Origin: Achromobacter aloeverae
Lineage (GTDB): Bacteria; Pseudomonadota; Gammaproteobacteria; Burkholderiales; Burkholderiaceae_B
Assembly (NCBI RefSeq): GCF_004121055.1
Contig: NZ_PYAL01000002.1
Span: 620,001-684,000, forward strand
Reading direction: 5' to 3'
DNA: 64,000 bases
In this document: in pieces, positions 8,860 through 16,547 of the stretch
Position numbering within the stretch: the first letter of the stretch is position 1
Layout: each line of letters begins with the position of its first letter
Notes under the pieces: model-generated
Database searches by the model: none
What the model was told of the DNA's origin: nothing
Seen by the model: only the letters and a program-made list of their open reading frames with translations
Position numbers and translations under genes: made by a program

Positions 8860-9882
8860 TCAGGCCGCGGTCCATGCACGCGCGAAGGCACGCTGGAAGT
8901 TGCCGCCCAGCACGCCCAGGATCTGGCTGTCGCCCAGGCCGGCGCGATGCAGGGCTTCGGTGAAGACGGGGAATTGCGCGGGTGTGGGAGTTTCCACCGG
9001 ATACCGCGCTTCCATGACGTCGCCGAAGGCATCCGAGAAGTCGCCGCCCGACTTGGCGTATTTGGTGCGCGACATCACCATGACGTGGCGTACGGCCTCA
9101 TAGGTATCGGCGGAGGGGAAGTCGGTGCCGATACCGACATGCTCGTAGCCGACCCGCTCGCCGATGTGCTTCACGTTGGCGACAAAATCCTCCAGCAGCG
9201 GTTGCTGGCGCGGATCGCCGCGCCAGCTCAGGTACGCATGGATGCTGCAGCCTATGACGCCGCCGGTGTCGGCGACGGCCTTGATCACCTCGTCGGACTT
9301 GTTGCGTGGGCGCTGGATCACGGCATTGGCGTTGGCATGCGTCAGGAAGACGGGGCTGCGGCTGTGACGCGCGGCGTCCAGGCAGGTCCGCGGCGCGCAG
9401 TGGCTGAGGTCGATGGCGATGCCGACGCGGTTCATCTCCTCGACCATCTTCAGGCCCAGGTCGCTGAGCCCGGCGTTGCGCTTTTCCAGGCAGCCGTCGC
9501 CCAGCAGGTTGGCTTCGTTATAGGTCAGCTGGATCACGCGGATGCCCAGCGTGTGGAAGAGGGCAAGCCGGTCGAGTTGGTCGCCCAGGGGCTTGCCGTT
9601 CTGCCATCCCATGATCAGGCCCAGCTTGCCGGCCTGCTTGGCGCGCGCGATATCGTCGGCGGACCGCACCAGCAACCAGGGGCTGTCCGGCGCGGCGCAG
9701 CGCTCGCGCCAGGTCATGGCGTCCTTCAAGGCCTGCTCGAAATCGGCGCCCATGTCGCTGACGGTGACGTTGATCGCGCTGACGCCGCCGGCAAGCATGT
9801 CGCGCGTGCTGCCGTCGCTGAAGAAAACCAGGCCGTCGATGATGGTGGCGCGTCGGTGGAGGTCGGCGCAGTGGCTATCCAT
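8860..9882 (-). CDS. Peptidase M19 (membrane/renal dipeptidase family)
   Basis: 340 residues with the TIM-barrel features of M19 dipeptidases: NEANLLGDGC (122-131), IDLSH ending at H161 and THANANAV starting at T181 (H182), with VGIGTDF later. These correspond to the bridging acid and two metal-binding histidines of the family. The canonical first metal-binding DGHxD near the amino terminus reads IDGLVFFSDG here, so that His-x-Asp pair is absent. Some relatives share this, and activity on dipeptides is therefore uncertain. No signal peptide is seen. Neighbours suggest a role in breaking down an imported peptide or amide. Confidence 0.88.
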   Translation of the reverse strand: MDSHCADLHRRATIIDGLVFFSDGSTRDMLAGGVSAINVTVSDMGADFEQALKDAMTWRERCAAPDSPWLLVRSADDIARAKQAGKLGLIMGWQNGKPLGDQLDRLALFHTLGIRVIQLTYNEANLLGDGCLEKRNAGLSDLGLKMVEEMNRVGIAIDLSHCAPRTCLDAARHSRSPVFLTHANANAVIQRPRNKSDEVIKAVADTGGVIGCSIHAYLSWRGDPRQQPLLEDFVANVKHIGERVGYEHVGIGTDFPSADTYEAVRHVMVMSRTKYAKSGGDFSDAFGDVMEARYPVETPTPAQFPVFTEALHRAGLGDSQILGVLGGNFQRAFARAWTAA

Positions 9883-9970
9883 GTAGGAAGTCTCCTGGGG
9901 GAATTGGGGAAAGGGGATGTGTGGTCAGGGGCCGGGGAGCGAGTGGCGCGTTCGGTGCAATGGTCGCCGG

Positions 9971-11278
9971 CTAGGTGCCGTAGCGGTCGAAGCGGAAAGG
10001 GTGGAGATCCACGCCGGGCGTCTGCCCGCGTATCAATTGGGCCATCGCTTCGCCGGCGGCCGGCCCGATGCCGAAGCCGTGGCCGGAAAAGCCCGAGGCC
10101 AGGTACAAGCCCGGCAAGCCGGGCACGGCATCCATCACTGGCATCGCGTCGGGTGTCACGTCGATATAACCCGCCCATGAGTGGGCGATACGTGCGTGCT
10201 CGAAGACGGGGAAGGCGTGCCGCAGCCGCTTCCAGGCAAGCGCAATGCCGTGGGCGGACGGCCGCGGGTCCAGCATGCGATGGTTTTCGAAAGGCGAGAC
10301 CTGGTCCTGCGCGAAGTGGCGCGGGATGGCGAGTTCCTCGAAAAAACGCTTGCCGAAACGCAGCCGTACGAAGCTGTTGTTGGCCAGCCAGGGGCGCAGG
10401 AAATGCGGCAGCAGGCGAAAGCTGTCGGGCACGATGTCCGCCATGGACGCGCCGAACTGCGACACCGTGTAGCCGCCGTCCGCGCGCCGGCGGCAGGTGA
10501 AGTCCTTGCCGTTGATCGCGACGTCCAGGCCGGCGTCGATCGGCTCAGTGCGCAGCACCGAGCCACGCACCTTGAGTTGCGGAAAGTCGGCGCCCAGGTT
10601 GCCGCAGAACAGGCGCGACCAGGCGCCGGCCGCCACCAGCACCGCGGGCGTGGCAACCGTGCCGCGTTCGGTGACGAGCGCGGATACACGGCCCGCGCTG
10701 CGCTCGACGCCGCGCGCGGCGCAGTTCTCGTAGATCAGGCCGCCCGCGGCGCGGGTCAGGCGGGCGATCGCGGCGGTGGCCAGGTGGGGCTCGGCGACGC
10801 CGTCAGTCGGGCTGTACATGGCGCCGGTCCAAGGGCGCCGGGATGGCGGCAGCAATTGGCGGACGGCGTGGCTGTCCAGCATCCGGGCGTCGACGCCATG
10901 GCTCTTGGCGCCGTCGAGCCAGGACTGGTGGCCGGCCGCGTCGTCCTGGGTTTCCTGCAGATAGAGCATGCCATTGCGGCGGAAGCCGACATCGGCGAGG
11001 GCCTGGATGTCCTGCCACAACTGGTTGGCGCGCAGCGCCAGCGGCACTTCGGGAAGATCGCGACCCAGGGTGCGCACCCAGCCCCAATTGCGCGAGGACT
11101 GCTCGCAGGCCAGCGTGCCTTTTTCGAATACGGCCACGCGTACGCCGGCACGGGCCAGGGCGTAGGCGGCGCTGATGCCGACGATTCCGCCGCCGATGAT
11201 GGCGACGTCGACGGCGGCGGGCAGGCGGGGCGGCGGGCAGGCGTCGCCCGGGCCTTCTGTAGCCAATACTTGCTTCAT
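9971..11278 (-). CDS. FAD-dependent oxidoreductase (DadA/glycine oxidase type)
   Basis: 435-residue protein with the dinucleotide-binding fold VAIIGGGIVGISAAYALARAG (G29, G31, G34), then the family segment CEQSSRNWGWVR, and a carboxy-terminal FAD-contacting stretch GLYLASGFSGHGFGIGP. This is the DAO fold, used to oxidise D-amino acids, glycine, sarcosine and related secondary amines. It is the first gene of the minus-strand run 11278-4771 and lies 162 bp from the divergent IclR gene across a strong inverted repeat. It would generate an imino acid from an amino acid freed by the peptidase and transferase (inference). Confidence 0.9.
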   Translation of the reverse strand: MKQVLATEGPGDACPPPRLPAAVDVAIIGGGIVGISAAYALARAGVRVAVFEKGTLACEQSSRNWGWVRTLGRDLPEVPLALRANQLWQDIQALADVGFRRNGMLYLQETQDDAAGHQSWLDGAKSHGVDARMLDSHAVRQLLPPSRRPWTGAMYSPTDGVAEPHLATAAIARLTRAAGGLIYENCAARGVERSAGRVSALVTERGTVATPAVLVAAGAWSRLFCGNLGADFPQLKVRGSVLRTEPIDAGLDVAINGKDFTCRRRADGGYTVSQFGASMADIVPDSFRLLPHFLRPWLANNSFVRLRFGKRFFEELAIPRHFAQDQVSPFENHRMLDPRPSAHGIALAWKRLRHAFPVFEHARIAHSWAGYIDVTPDAMPVMDAVPGLPGLYLASGFSGHGFGIGPAAGEAMAQLIRGQTPGVDLHPFRFDRYGT

Positions 11279-11296
11279 CGTCCCTTGCTGTAGAAT

Positions 11297-11331
11297 TATC
11301 GCTATTCGATAATATTCTACGAATAGCGATA
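11297..11331. promoter_or_regulatory. Perfect inverted repeat, probable IclR operator
   Basis: Two perfect 12-bp arms, TATCGCTATTCG (11297-11308) and CGAATAGCGATA (11320-11331), flank an 11-bp A/T-rich spacer. The site lies 18 bp upstream of the FAD oxidoreductase start and about 110 bp upstream of the IclR gene. Its length and symmetry are what a dimeric or tetrameric IclR protein would bind. Placement close to the oxidoreductase start suggests direct control of the minus-strand operon. Confidence 0.7.
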
Positions 11332-11440
11332 GTTAAGATGGGCATACTTATACTGCGCATCCGCTGTCGCAACAACGTAAGGGTTTCCCTAGGGCACGTT
11401 ATGCCGTGGACGCCCCGCCACCCGAGTTTTTGGAGACACC

Positions 11441-12205
11441 ATGTCCGAGTCCTCCGCGTTGATGATCCAGTCCCTGGAAAAAGGGCTGGCCGTGCTGCAG
11501 GCCTTTCGCGCCCATGCCTCGCTGAGCCTGCAGGAAATCGCGCGGGAAAATGGCATTACGCTGGGATCGGCGCAGCGGGTGGCCCATACGCTGGAGCAGA
11601 CCGGCTATCTGCGGCGGGACCCGCGCAGCAAGCGCTACAGCGTGACGGTGAAGGCCGTGGGGTTGGGGTATAGCTACCTGTACCGCCAACCCCTGTTCCA
11701 GAACGCGCATGCGGTGTTGCACCAGGTCAACCAGGAGTGCGGCGAAATCGTCAACCTGGCCGTTCCGGATGGCGAAGACAATATGGTTTTCGTCATGCGC
11801 GTGGCGCCCGCGCGGCATATTCCCGTCTACCTGCCGGCGGGCACGCGTATCCCGTGCGCCGCCTCGGCGTCGGGGCGGGCGATGTGGGCCCAACTGCCTC
11901 CGGCCGAACTGGATCGCAAGCTGCGCGGCATCGCGCGCATCAAGCACACCCCCAAGACCACCACCGATCCCGCCGCCTTGCGCCTATTGATCGACGAGGC
12001 GCGGCGTGACCATTACGCCTATGCCGACGAAGAATTCTTCCCTGGCGATGTGAACGTCGCGGCGGTGATCCAGGATGACCATGGCGAGGCGATCGGCGCG
12101 GTGAATATCTCCGTGCCCAAGCCCCGCTGGACACTGGCGCGGGCGCGGCAGGAGCTGGGGCCGCTGGTGATCCGGGCAGCGCGCGCGATCGGCAAGCACG
12201 GTTGA
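11441..12205 (+). CDS. IclR-family transcriptional regulator
   Basis: 254 residues, starting at ATG 11441 behind TGGAGA. The amino-terminal winged helix (SLEKGLAVLQAFRAHASLSL, then a recognition helix in ITLGSAQRVAHTLEQTGYL) is followed by the IclR effector-binding domain with HIPVYLPAGTRIP, CAASASGRA and the conserved DEEFFPGDVNVAAVI. The pattern is close to PcaR/PobR-like regulators of aromatic and carboxylate catabolism. It is divergent from the FAD oxidase-peptidase-receptor-transferase operon, its probable target. Confidence 0.92.
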   Translation: MSESSALMIQSLEKGLAVLQAFRAHASLSLQEIARENGITLGSAQRVAHTLEQTGYLRRDPRSKRYSVTVKAVGLGYSYLYRQPLFQNAHAVLHQVNQECGEIVNLAVPDGEDNMVFVMRVAPARHIPVYLPAGTRIPCAASASGRAMWAQLPPAELDRKLRGIARIKHTPKTTTDPAALRLLIDEARRDHYAYADEEFFPGDVNVAAVIQDDHGEAIGAVNISVPKPRWTLARARQELGPLVIRAARAIGKHG

Positions 12206-12304
12206 GCGTGCGGGGTTCAGTCGCGTTGACGGATAGCCGCGATAAGGCCGGCGCGTTGACCGGCTGCCCGCGGCCAGGCCTGGCGGTGTGCGTGGGCGGC
12301 GTGC

Positions 12305-12931
12305 CTAGACAGGCCGTTTCGCCAGCAGGGCCCAGATGCCGGCGGCCGAGAGCAGCGCGCCGCCGGTGAGATGGAAGCCGCGTTGCGCCCGCCGGGTGGC
12401 CAGCAGCCGCCGCGCCGAGCTGGCGAAGACCGCATAGAGCGTCGCATTCAACGCGGCCATCGACACGAAGGTCATGGCAAGCAGCCACAGTTGCTGCGTG
12501 ACGTTGCCCTTGGGGTCGACGAATTGCGGCAGGAAGGCGACGAAGAACACGATGCCCTTGGGGTTCAGCGCGGTCACCAGGTAGGTGTTGAGAAAGAGCT
12601 TCCAGCGCGTATCCATGCGCGGGGCCTGCGCCAGCACCGCCGGCGCGACACCCGCGCGCAGCAGCTTCAAGCCCAGGTAGAGCAGGTAAAGGCCGCCTGC
12701 GTACTTGACGGCCGTGAACCAGAACGCCGACGCCGCGAGCAGGGCGCCCAGGCCCAGCAGGGAAAGGAACAGGGCCGTGGAGTCGCCCAGCGCGACGGCC
12801 GCCACCAGGGGAACGTTGGCGCGCCGGCCGTGCGACATCGAGTAGCTGATCACCGTGAGGATGGTGGGTCCGGGTATGGCCAGCAGGATCGCCGATGCGG
12901 CGACGAACGTGATCCATGATTCGATGGACAT
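12305..12931 (-). CDS. LysE/RhtB-family amino-acid exporter
   Basis: 208 residues, beginning MSIESWITFVAASAILLAIPGP. About six membrane helices and the PGPT motif near residue 25 identify the LysE/RhtB efflux family (homoserine, threonine, leucine or lysine exporters). FFVAFLPQFVDPKGN near residue 135 is the other signature. It is strongly similar along its length to the next gene at 13073-13696. The two share orientation and are 141 bp apart, a tandem duplication. Substrate unknown. Confidence 0.93.
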   Translation of the reverse strand: MSIESWITFVAASAILLAIPGPTILTVISYSMSHGRRANVPLVAAVALGDSTALFLSLLGLGALLAASAFWFTAVKYAGGLYLLYLGLKLLRAGVAPAVLAQAPRMDTRWKLFLNTYLVTALNPKGIVFFVAFLPQFVDPKGNVTQQLWLLAMTFVSMAALNATLYAVFASSARRLLATRRAQRGFHLTGGALLSAAGIWALLAKRPV

Positions 12932-13072
12932 CGGAGTGCGCCCCTTATGATCGCTTAAGGTGTGTTGTAGCCCATGGTGGTGGGCTGTGGCCGATTGTGC
13001 TCGGGTCTGGCGGCCGTGGCCGGCCGTAGACCGTCGTCGCCTGGCGTGGCCGAGCCCCTATTGAATCCTCTT

Positions 13073-13696
13073 TCAAGCCCTTTGCGCAAGCAGGGCGCCC
13101 ACGCCGAAGGCGGACAGCAGGACGCCACCCATGACCTGGATCAGGCGATGCGCGCGCGGGGTGGCGAGCAGCCGCCGGGCGCTGCTGGCGAAGCCGGCAT
13201 AGACGGCGGAATTCACCATGCCCAGCGCCACGAAGGTGAGGGCCAGCATCCATGACTGGCGCGTTACATCGCCCTGCGGATCGACGAATTGCGGCAGGAA
13301 GGCCACGAAGAACGTGATGGCCTGCGGATTCAGCGCGGTGACGAGGTAGGCGTTCAGGCTCAACTTCCAGTACGGCTGCGCTGCCCCCGCGTCGTCGGGA
13401 CCAACCGCCGCGGCGCGTGCCCGCAGCAGCCGATAGCCGAGGCCGAGCAGGTAAAGTCCCCCCGCGTACTTGACCGCGGCGAACCAGAATGGCGACGCGG
13501 CCAGCAAGGCGCCCAGGCCCAGTAGCGACATGGCGAGGCAGGTCGAATCGCCCAGCGCCACGGCGGTCACCAGCGGTGCGTTGACGCGCCGGCCGTGCGA
13601 GATCGAATAATTGACGATGGTAAGTACCGTCGGGCCAGGCATGGCCAGCAGCACCGCCGACGTGGCGACGAAGGCAATCCAGAGTTCGATCGACAT
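13073..13696 (-). CDS. LysE/RhtB-family amino-acid exporter (paralogue)
   Basis: 207 residues from ATG 13696, preceded by an AGGAAG site; the upstream open frame has no family similarity. It begins MSIELWIAFVATSAVLLAMPGP and ends with LSAFGVGALLAQRA. It shares the PGPT motif, FFVAFLPQFVDPQGD and a long central block (LGLGALLAASPFWF, AVKYAGGLYLL) with the copy at 12305-12931. Several substitutions cluster in the loop after AAAVGPDDAG, so substrate range may differ. No dedicated LysG-type regulator is adjacent. Confidence 0.92.
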   Translation of the reverse strand: MSIELWIAFVATSAVLLAMPGPTVLTIVNYSISHGRRVNAPLVTAVALGDSTCLAMSLLGLGALLAASPFWFAAVKYAGGLYLLGLGYRLLRARAAAVGPDDAGAAQPYWKLSLNAYLVTALNPQAITFFVAFLPQFVDPQGDVTRQSWMLALTFVALGMVNSAVYAGFASSARRLLATPRAHRLIQVMGGVLLSAFGVGALLAQRA

Positions 13697-14006
13697 CCTT
13701 TGCTTCCTCTTGTCCGGCCCTGGGCAGGGTCTTGCCCCAGCAGCGGTGATTCGGCGATCCGGTGACGGGTATCGCCGCTGCCGCGCCAGTCGCGTACAAG
13801 ACCCGCGCCCCGACACGCCGCCAACGCGAGTGGGTAACACAGGCACGCGATTGGTTCGCGCCGAGGAGAGGAAAGGGAAACTGGAGGAGGAACTGGCGGG
13901 AAGGGCGATTACCGCTGCGCAACCGGTTGGCGTGGCTCGCCCGGTCGGTGATCGATGAAACGCCGCGCCAGCTTGTTCAGCCGGTCAGGCTAAGGCCTGG
14001 TGAGGA
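13697..14006. other. 310-bp gap between LysE gene and MaoC-Pta gene
   Basis: No gene recognised. The middle (about 13860-13910) is a purine-rich stretch on the plus strand. It should hold the promoter of the downstream LysE gene on the minus strand, but no convincing -10/-35 pair was seen. No terminator with a T-tract was found for the MaoC-Pta gene. The right end contains one copy of an 18-bp direct repeat. Confidence 0.6.
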
Positions 14007-14024
14007 TCAGGCGACGGCCTGGTG
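13985..14024. repeat. 18-bp direct repeat at 3' end of MaoC-Pta gene
   Basis: TCAGGCTAAGGCCTGGTG at 13985-14002 and TCAGGCGACGGCCTGGTG at 14007-14024 match at 16 of 18 positions. The second copy encodes the last residues and stop of the MaoC-Pta protein; the first lies just past the stop. It looks like a slippage duplication of the gene end. Confidence 0.7.
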
Positions 14025-15395
14025 GCGGGCGAGCAGCAGGGCGATGGCGCAGGAGCCCAGGCGCGCCAAGGTCTCGTCCGCGCGGCTGGTGAGGATGATG
14101 GGTACGCGCGCGCCCAGCACGATGCCGGCGATCTGGGCGCCGGCCAGGTATTCGAGCTGCTTGGCCAGCATGTTTCCCGCTTCCAGGTCGGGCACCACGA
14201 AGATGTCCGCGCGGCCGGCCACGGGCGAGTGGATGCCCTTGGTGGCTGCCGCGGCGGCCGAGACGGCGTTGTCGAAGGCAAGGGGGCCATCGAGGATGCC
14301 GCCGGTGATCTGCCCCCGGTCCGCCATCTTGCAGAGCGCGGCGGCGTCCAGCGTGGAGCGCAGCTTGCCCGTGACGGTTTCCACCGCCGACAGGATGGCG
14401 ACGCGGGGCTGCGCGATGCCCAGGGCGTGCACCAGGTCGATGGCGTTCTGGATGATGTCCTGCTTGTCTTCCAGCGTGGGCGCGACATTGATCGCCGCAT
14501 CGGTGACGAACAGGGGTCTCGGATAGGCCGGTGCGTCGATGGCGAACACGTGGCTGATGCGCCGCGCCGTTCGCAGGCCGTCCGCGCCGCTGACCACGGC
14601 GCGCATCAGTTCGTCGGTATGCAGCGAGCCTTTCATCAAGGCCTGCACCTGCCCCGCGCGCGCCATCAGAACCGCCTGCCGGGCGGCGGCGTCGCTGTGT
14701 TCCGTGGCGACGATCTCGTAGGGCGCCAGGTCGATGCGGGCATGTTCGGCGGCAGCCTGGATCCTGGCGGCGGGACCGACCAGCACCGGCACGATGAGCC
14801 CGGCACGCGCCGCTTCGATGGCGCCGACCAGCGACGGCGTGTCCACCGGATGCACGACGGCCGTGCGCAAGGGCGCAAGCCCGCGGGTCATGGCGATCAG
14901 GCGTTCGTAGCCGCGGCCGCGCTGGACCAGCTCCACGTCGGGCAGGGCAACGCGGGGACGCGAGACCTTCTCCGTCGGGGCGGCCACCTGGACCGTGCCG
15001 ACGATGACGTCCTCGGCGTTCTGGTTCACCGCCCGGCAGTCCAGCGTGACGCGGTGCGTCGCATCGTCCTTGGCCGTGACGCACACGGATACGGTGATGG
15101 CATCGCCGACGGCGATGGAGCGGGCGAAATGCAGGGACTGGTCCAGGAACATCGTGCCCGGCCCGGGCAGCCGGGTGCCCAGCACCGTCGAGAGCAGGGC
15201 CACCGCCCACATGCCATGCGCCACCGTGGCCTGGAACTGCTCGCTATGCGTCACGCCCTCGTCCAGGTTCATGGGCGCGGCATCGCCCGCCATGACGGAG
15301 AAGAGTTCGATATCGCGATGGGAAAGCGTGCGGGCGAGACTGGCCGAGTCGCCGACGCTCAGTTCGGCATACGTGCGATTCTCTATCCGATCCAT
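14007..15395 (-). CDS. MaoC-like hydratase / phosphate acetyl-butyryltransferase fusion
   Basis: 462 residues. The first 130 or so form a hot-dog MaoC domain: ELFSVMAGDAAPMNLD, then VAHGMWAVALLSTVLGTRLP, with the usual hydratase Asp/His region. The rest, from about 160, is a phosphotransacetylase/phosphate butyryltransferase domain (LMKGSLHTDELM, DAAINVAPTLEDKQDI, VVPDLEAGNMLAKQL). Such fusions are annotated as bifunctional enoyl-CoA hydratase/phosphate acetyltransferase. They would hydrate an enoyl-CoA and exchange CoA for phosphate, linking acyl-CoA breakdown to acyl phosphate. No acetate/butyrate kinase is adjacent. A thioesterase-like gene is divergent. Confidence 0.9.
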   Translation of the reverse strand: MDRIENRTYAELSVGDSASLARTLSHRDIELFSVMAGDAAPMNLDEGVTHSEQFQATVAHGMWAVALLSTVLGTRLPGPGTMFLDQSLHFARSIAVGDAITVSVCVTAKDDATHRVTLDCRAVNQNAEDVIVGTVQVAAPTEKVSRPRVALPDVELVQRGRGYERLIAMTRGLAPLRTAVVHPVDTPSLVGAIEAARAGLIVPVLVGPAARIQAAAEHARIDLAPYEIVATEHSDAAARQAVLMARAGQVQALMKGSLHTDELMRAVVSGADGLRTARRISHVFAIDAPAYPRPLFVTDAAINVAPTLEDKQDIIQNAIDLVHALGIAQPRVAILSAVETVTGKLRSTLDAAALCKMADRGQITGGILDGPLAFDNAVSAAAAATKGIHSPVAGRADIFVVPDLEAGNMLAKQLEYLAGAQIAGIVLGARVPIILTSRADETLARLGSCAIALLLARHQAVA

Positions 15396-15683
15396 GGCAT
15401 TCTCCCAGGAGGCGCGCCGGTCCCGGGCAGGATGGCGGCAGGTCGATGGCGTCGATATTACATGCCTGTGCCGCGACGCATCGGCCCCAGGCCTTGACCT
15501 GCATCAATTGAGCCGGCTTTCCAGCGTGCCGTGCCACCCGGGAGCCCAGGACGCGATGATGGCGGGCAGCCGGCTACGGTTCCGGCCCCGCCGGCCTCGT
15601 CGCCGGCGCGAAAGCGCCGGATCCGCATAAGGATGCGCATAATATTGTCCGCATCCATGATCAACTCCTCCTTCAGGCGTCGC

Positions 15684-16487
15684 ATGAAAAACTCAAACGC
15701 TTCCCGGCCATCATCGTATTTCGAATTGATAAGCGCGTCGCGCTTCGTGCCTACGTCCTACGTGGGCGGCGGCTGGAATCCCGCCGAGCAGCATATCGCG
15801 CCCGCCCTGGGCTTGCTGGCACACCTGGTGGAGACCCATCGCGACGGCCGGCGCCAGGATGGGCTGCAGATCGGGCGCGCCAGCTACGACATCTACGGCG
15901 TCCTGCCCATGGAGGCGTGCGACGTCGAGATCGAGGTCATCCGGCCGGGCAAGACGATAGAACTGGTGGAGGCCCGCCTGCTCCACGCGGGGCGCGTGGG
16001 ACTCACGCTGCGGGCGTGGCTCATGGCCACGATGGATACCCAGGCGGTGGCGGGCGATCCCTACGCCCGGCTGCCCGCGCCGGACGCCTTGCCGTCCTGG
16101 GACATGACCGGCGTCTGGCCGGGCGGCTTCGTGCGCAGCGTGCAGTTGCGGCGCGACGAATCGACCCCCGGCGCCGCGACCTATTGGGTCAACACCGACG
16201 TAAGCCTGCTGGCCGGCGCCGAGGCCAGCCCGACCGCCAGGCTGCTGGGGCTGCTCGATACCGCGAACGGGGTGACCCCGCGCGCCCATCCCAAGGACGT
16301 GGCGTTTCCGAACATAGACCTGACGGCCCATTTGCTGCGGCAGCCCGTAGGCGACTGGGTGGGCTTCGATACGAAGGTCGGGTTCGGGCCCACCGGCCTG
16401 GGCGTGACCCACAGCATCGTGCACGACGTGCAGGGACCCGTGGCGGTATTGAGCCAGTCCCTGACCGTCCGGCCCAGGATCGCTTGA
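15684..16487 (+). CDS. Acyl-CoA thioesterase-like double hot-dog protein
   Basis: 267 residues if started at ATG 15684; an ATG at 15657 is equally possible as neither has a clear ribosome site. The conserved core begins SYFELISASRFVPTSYVGGG, followed by GLLAHLVETH, YDIYGVLPM and FDTKVGFGPTGLGVTHSI. This resembles TesB-type double hot-dog proteins, where an Asp/Gln/Thr set in two hot-dog halves hydrolyses acyl-CoA. Identification is by overall pattern, not a diagnostic motif. It is divergent from the MaoC-Pta fusion across 288 bp, which again suggests acyl-CoA chemistry. Confidence 0.75.
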   Translation: MKNSNASRPSSYFELISASRFVPTSYVGGGWNPAEQHIAPALGLLAHLVETHRDGRRQDGLQIGRASYDIYGVLPMEACDVEIEVIRPGKTIELVEARLLHAGRVGLTLRAWLMATMDTQAVAGDPYARLPAPDALPSWDMTGVWPGGFVRSVQLRRDESTPGAATYWVNTDVSLLAGAEASPTARLLGLLDTANGVTPRAHPKDVAFPNIDLTAHLLRQPVGDWVGFDTKVGFGPTGLGVTHSIVHDVQGPVAVLSQSLTVRPRIA

Positions 16488-16547
16488 CCCGTTCCCTGGG
16501 ACCGACCTCATCCTGGATGCTCCTGGTCGATGACAACGAGGTTTGCG

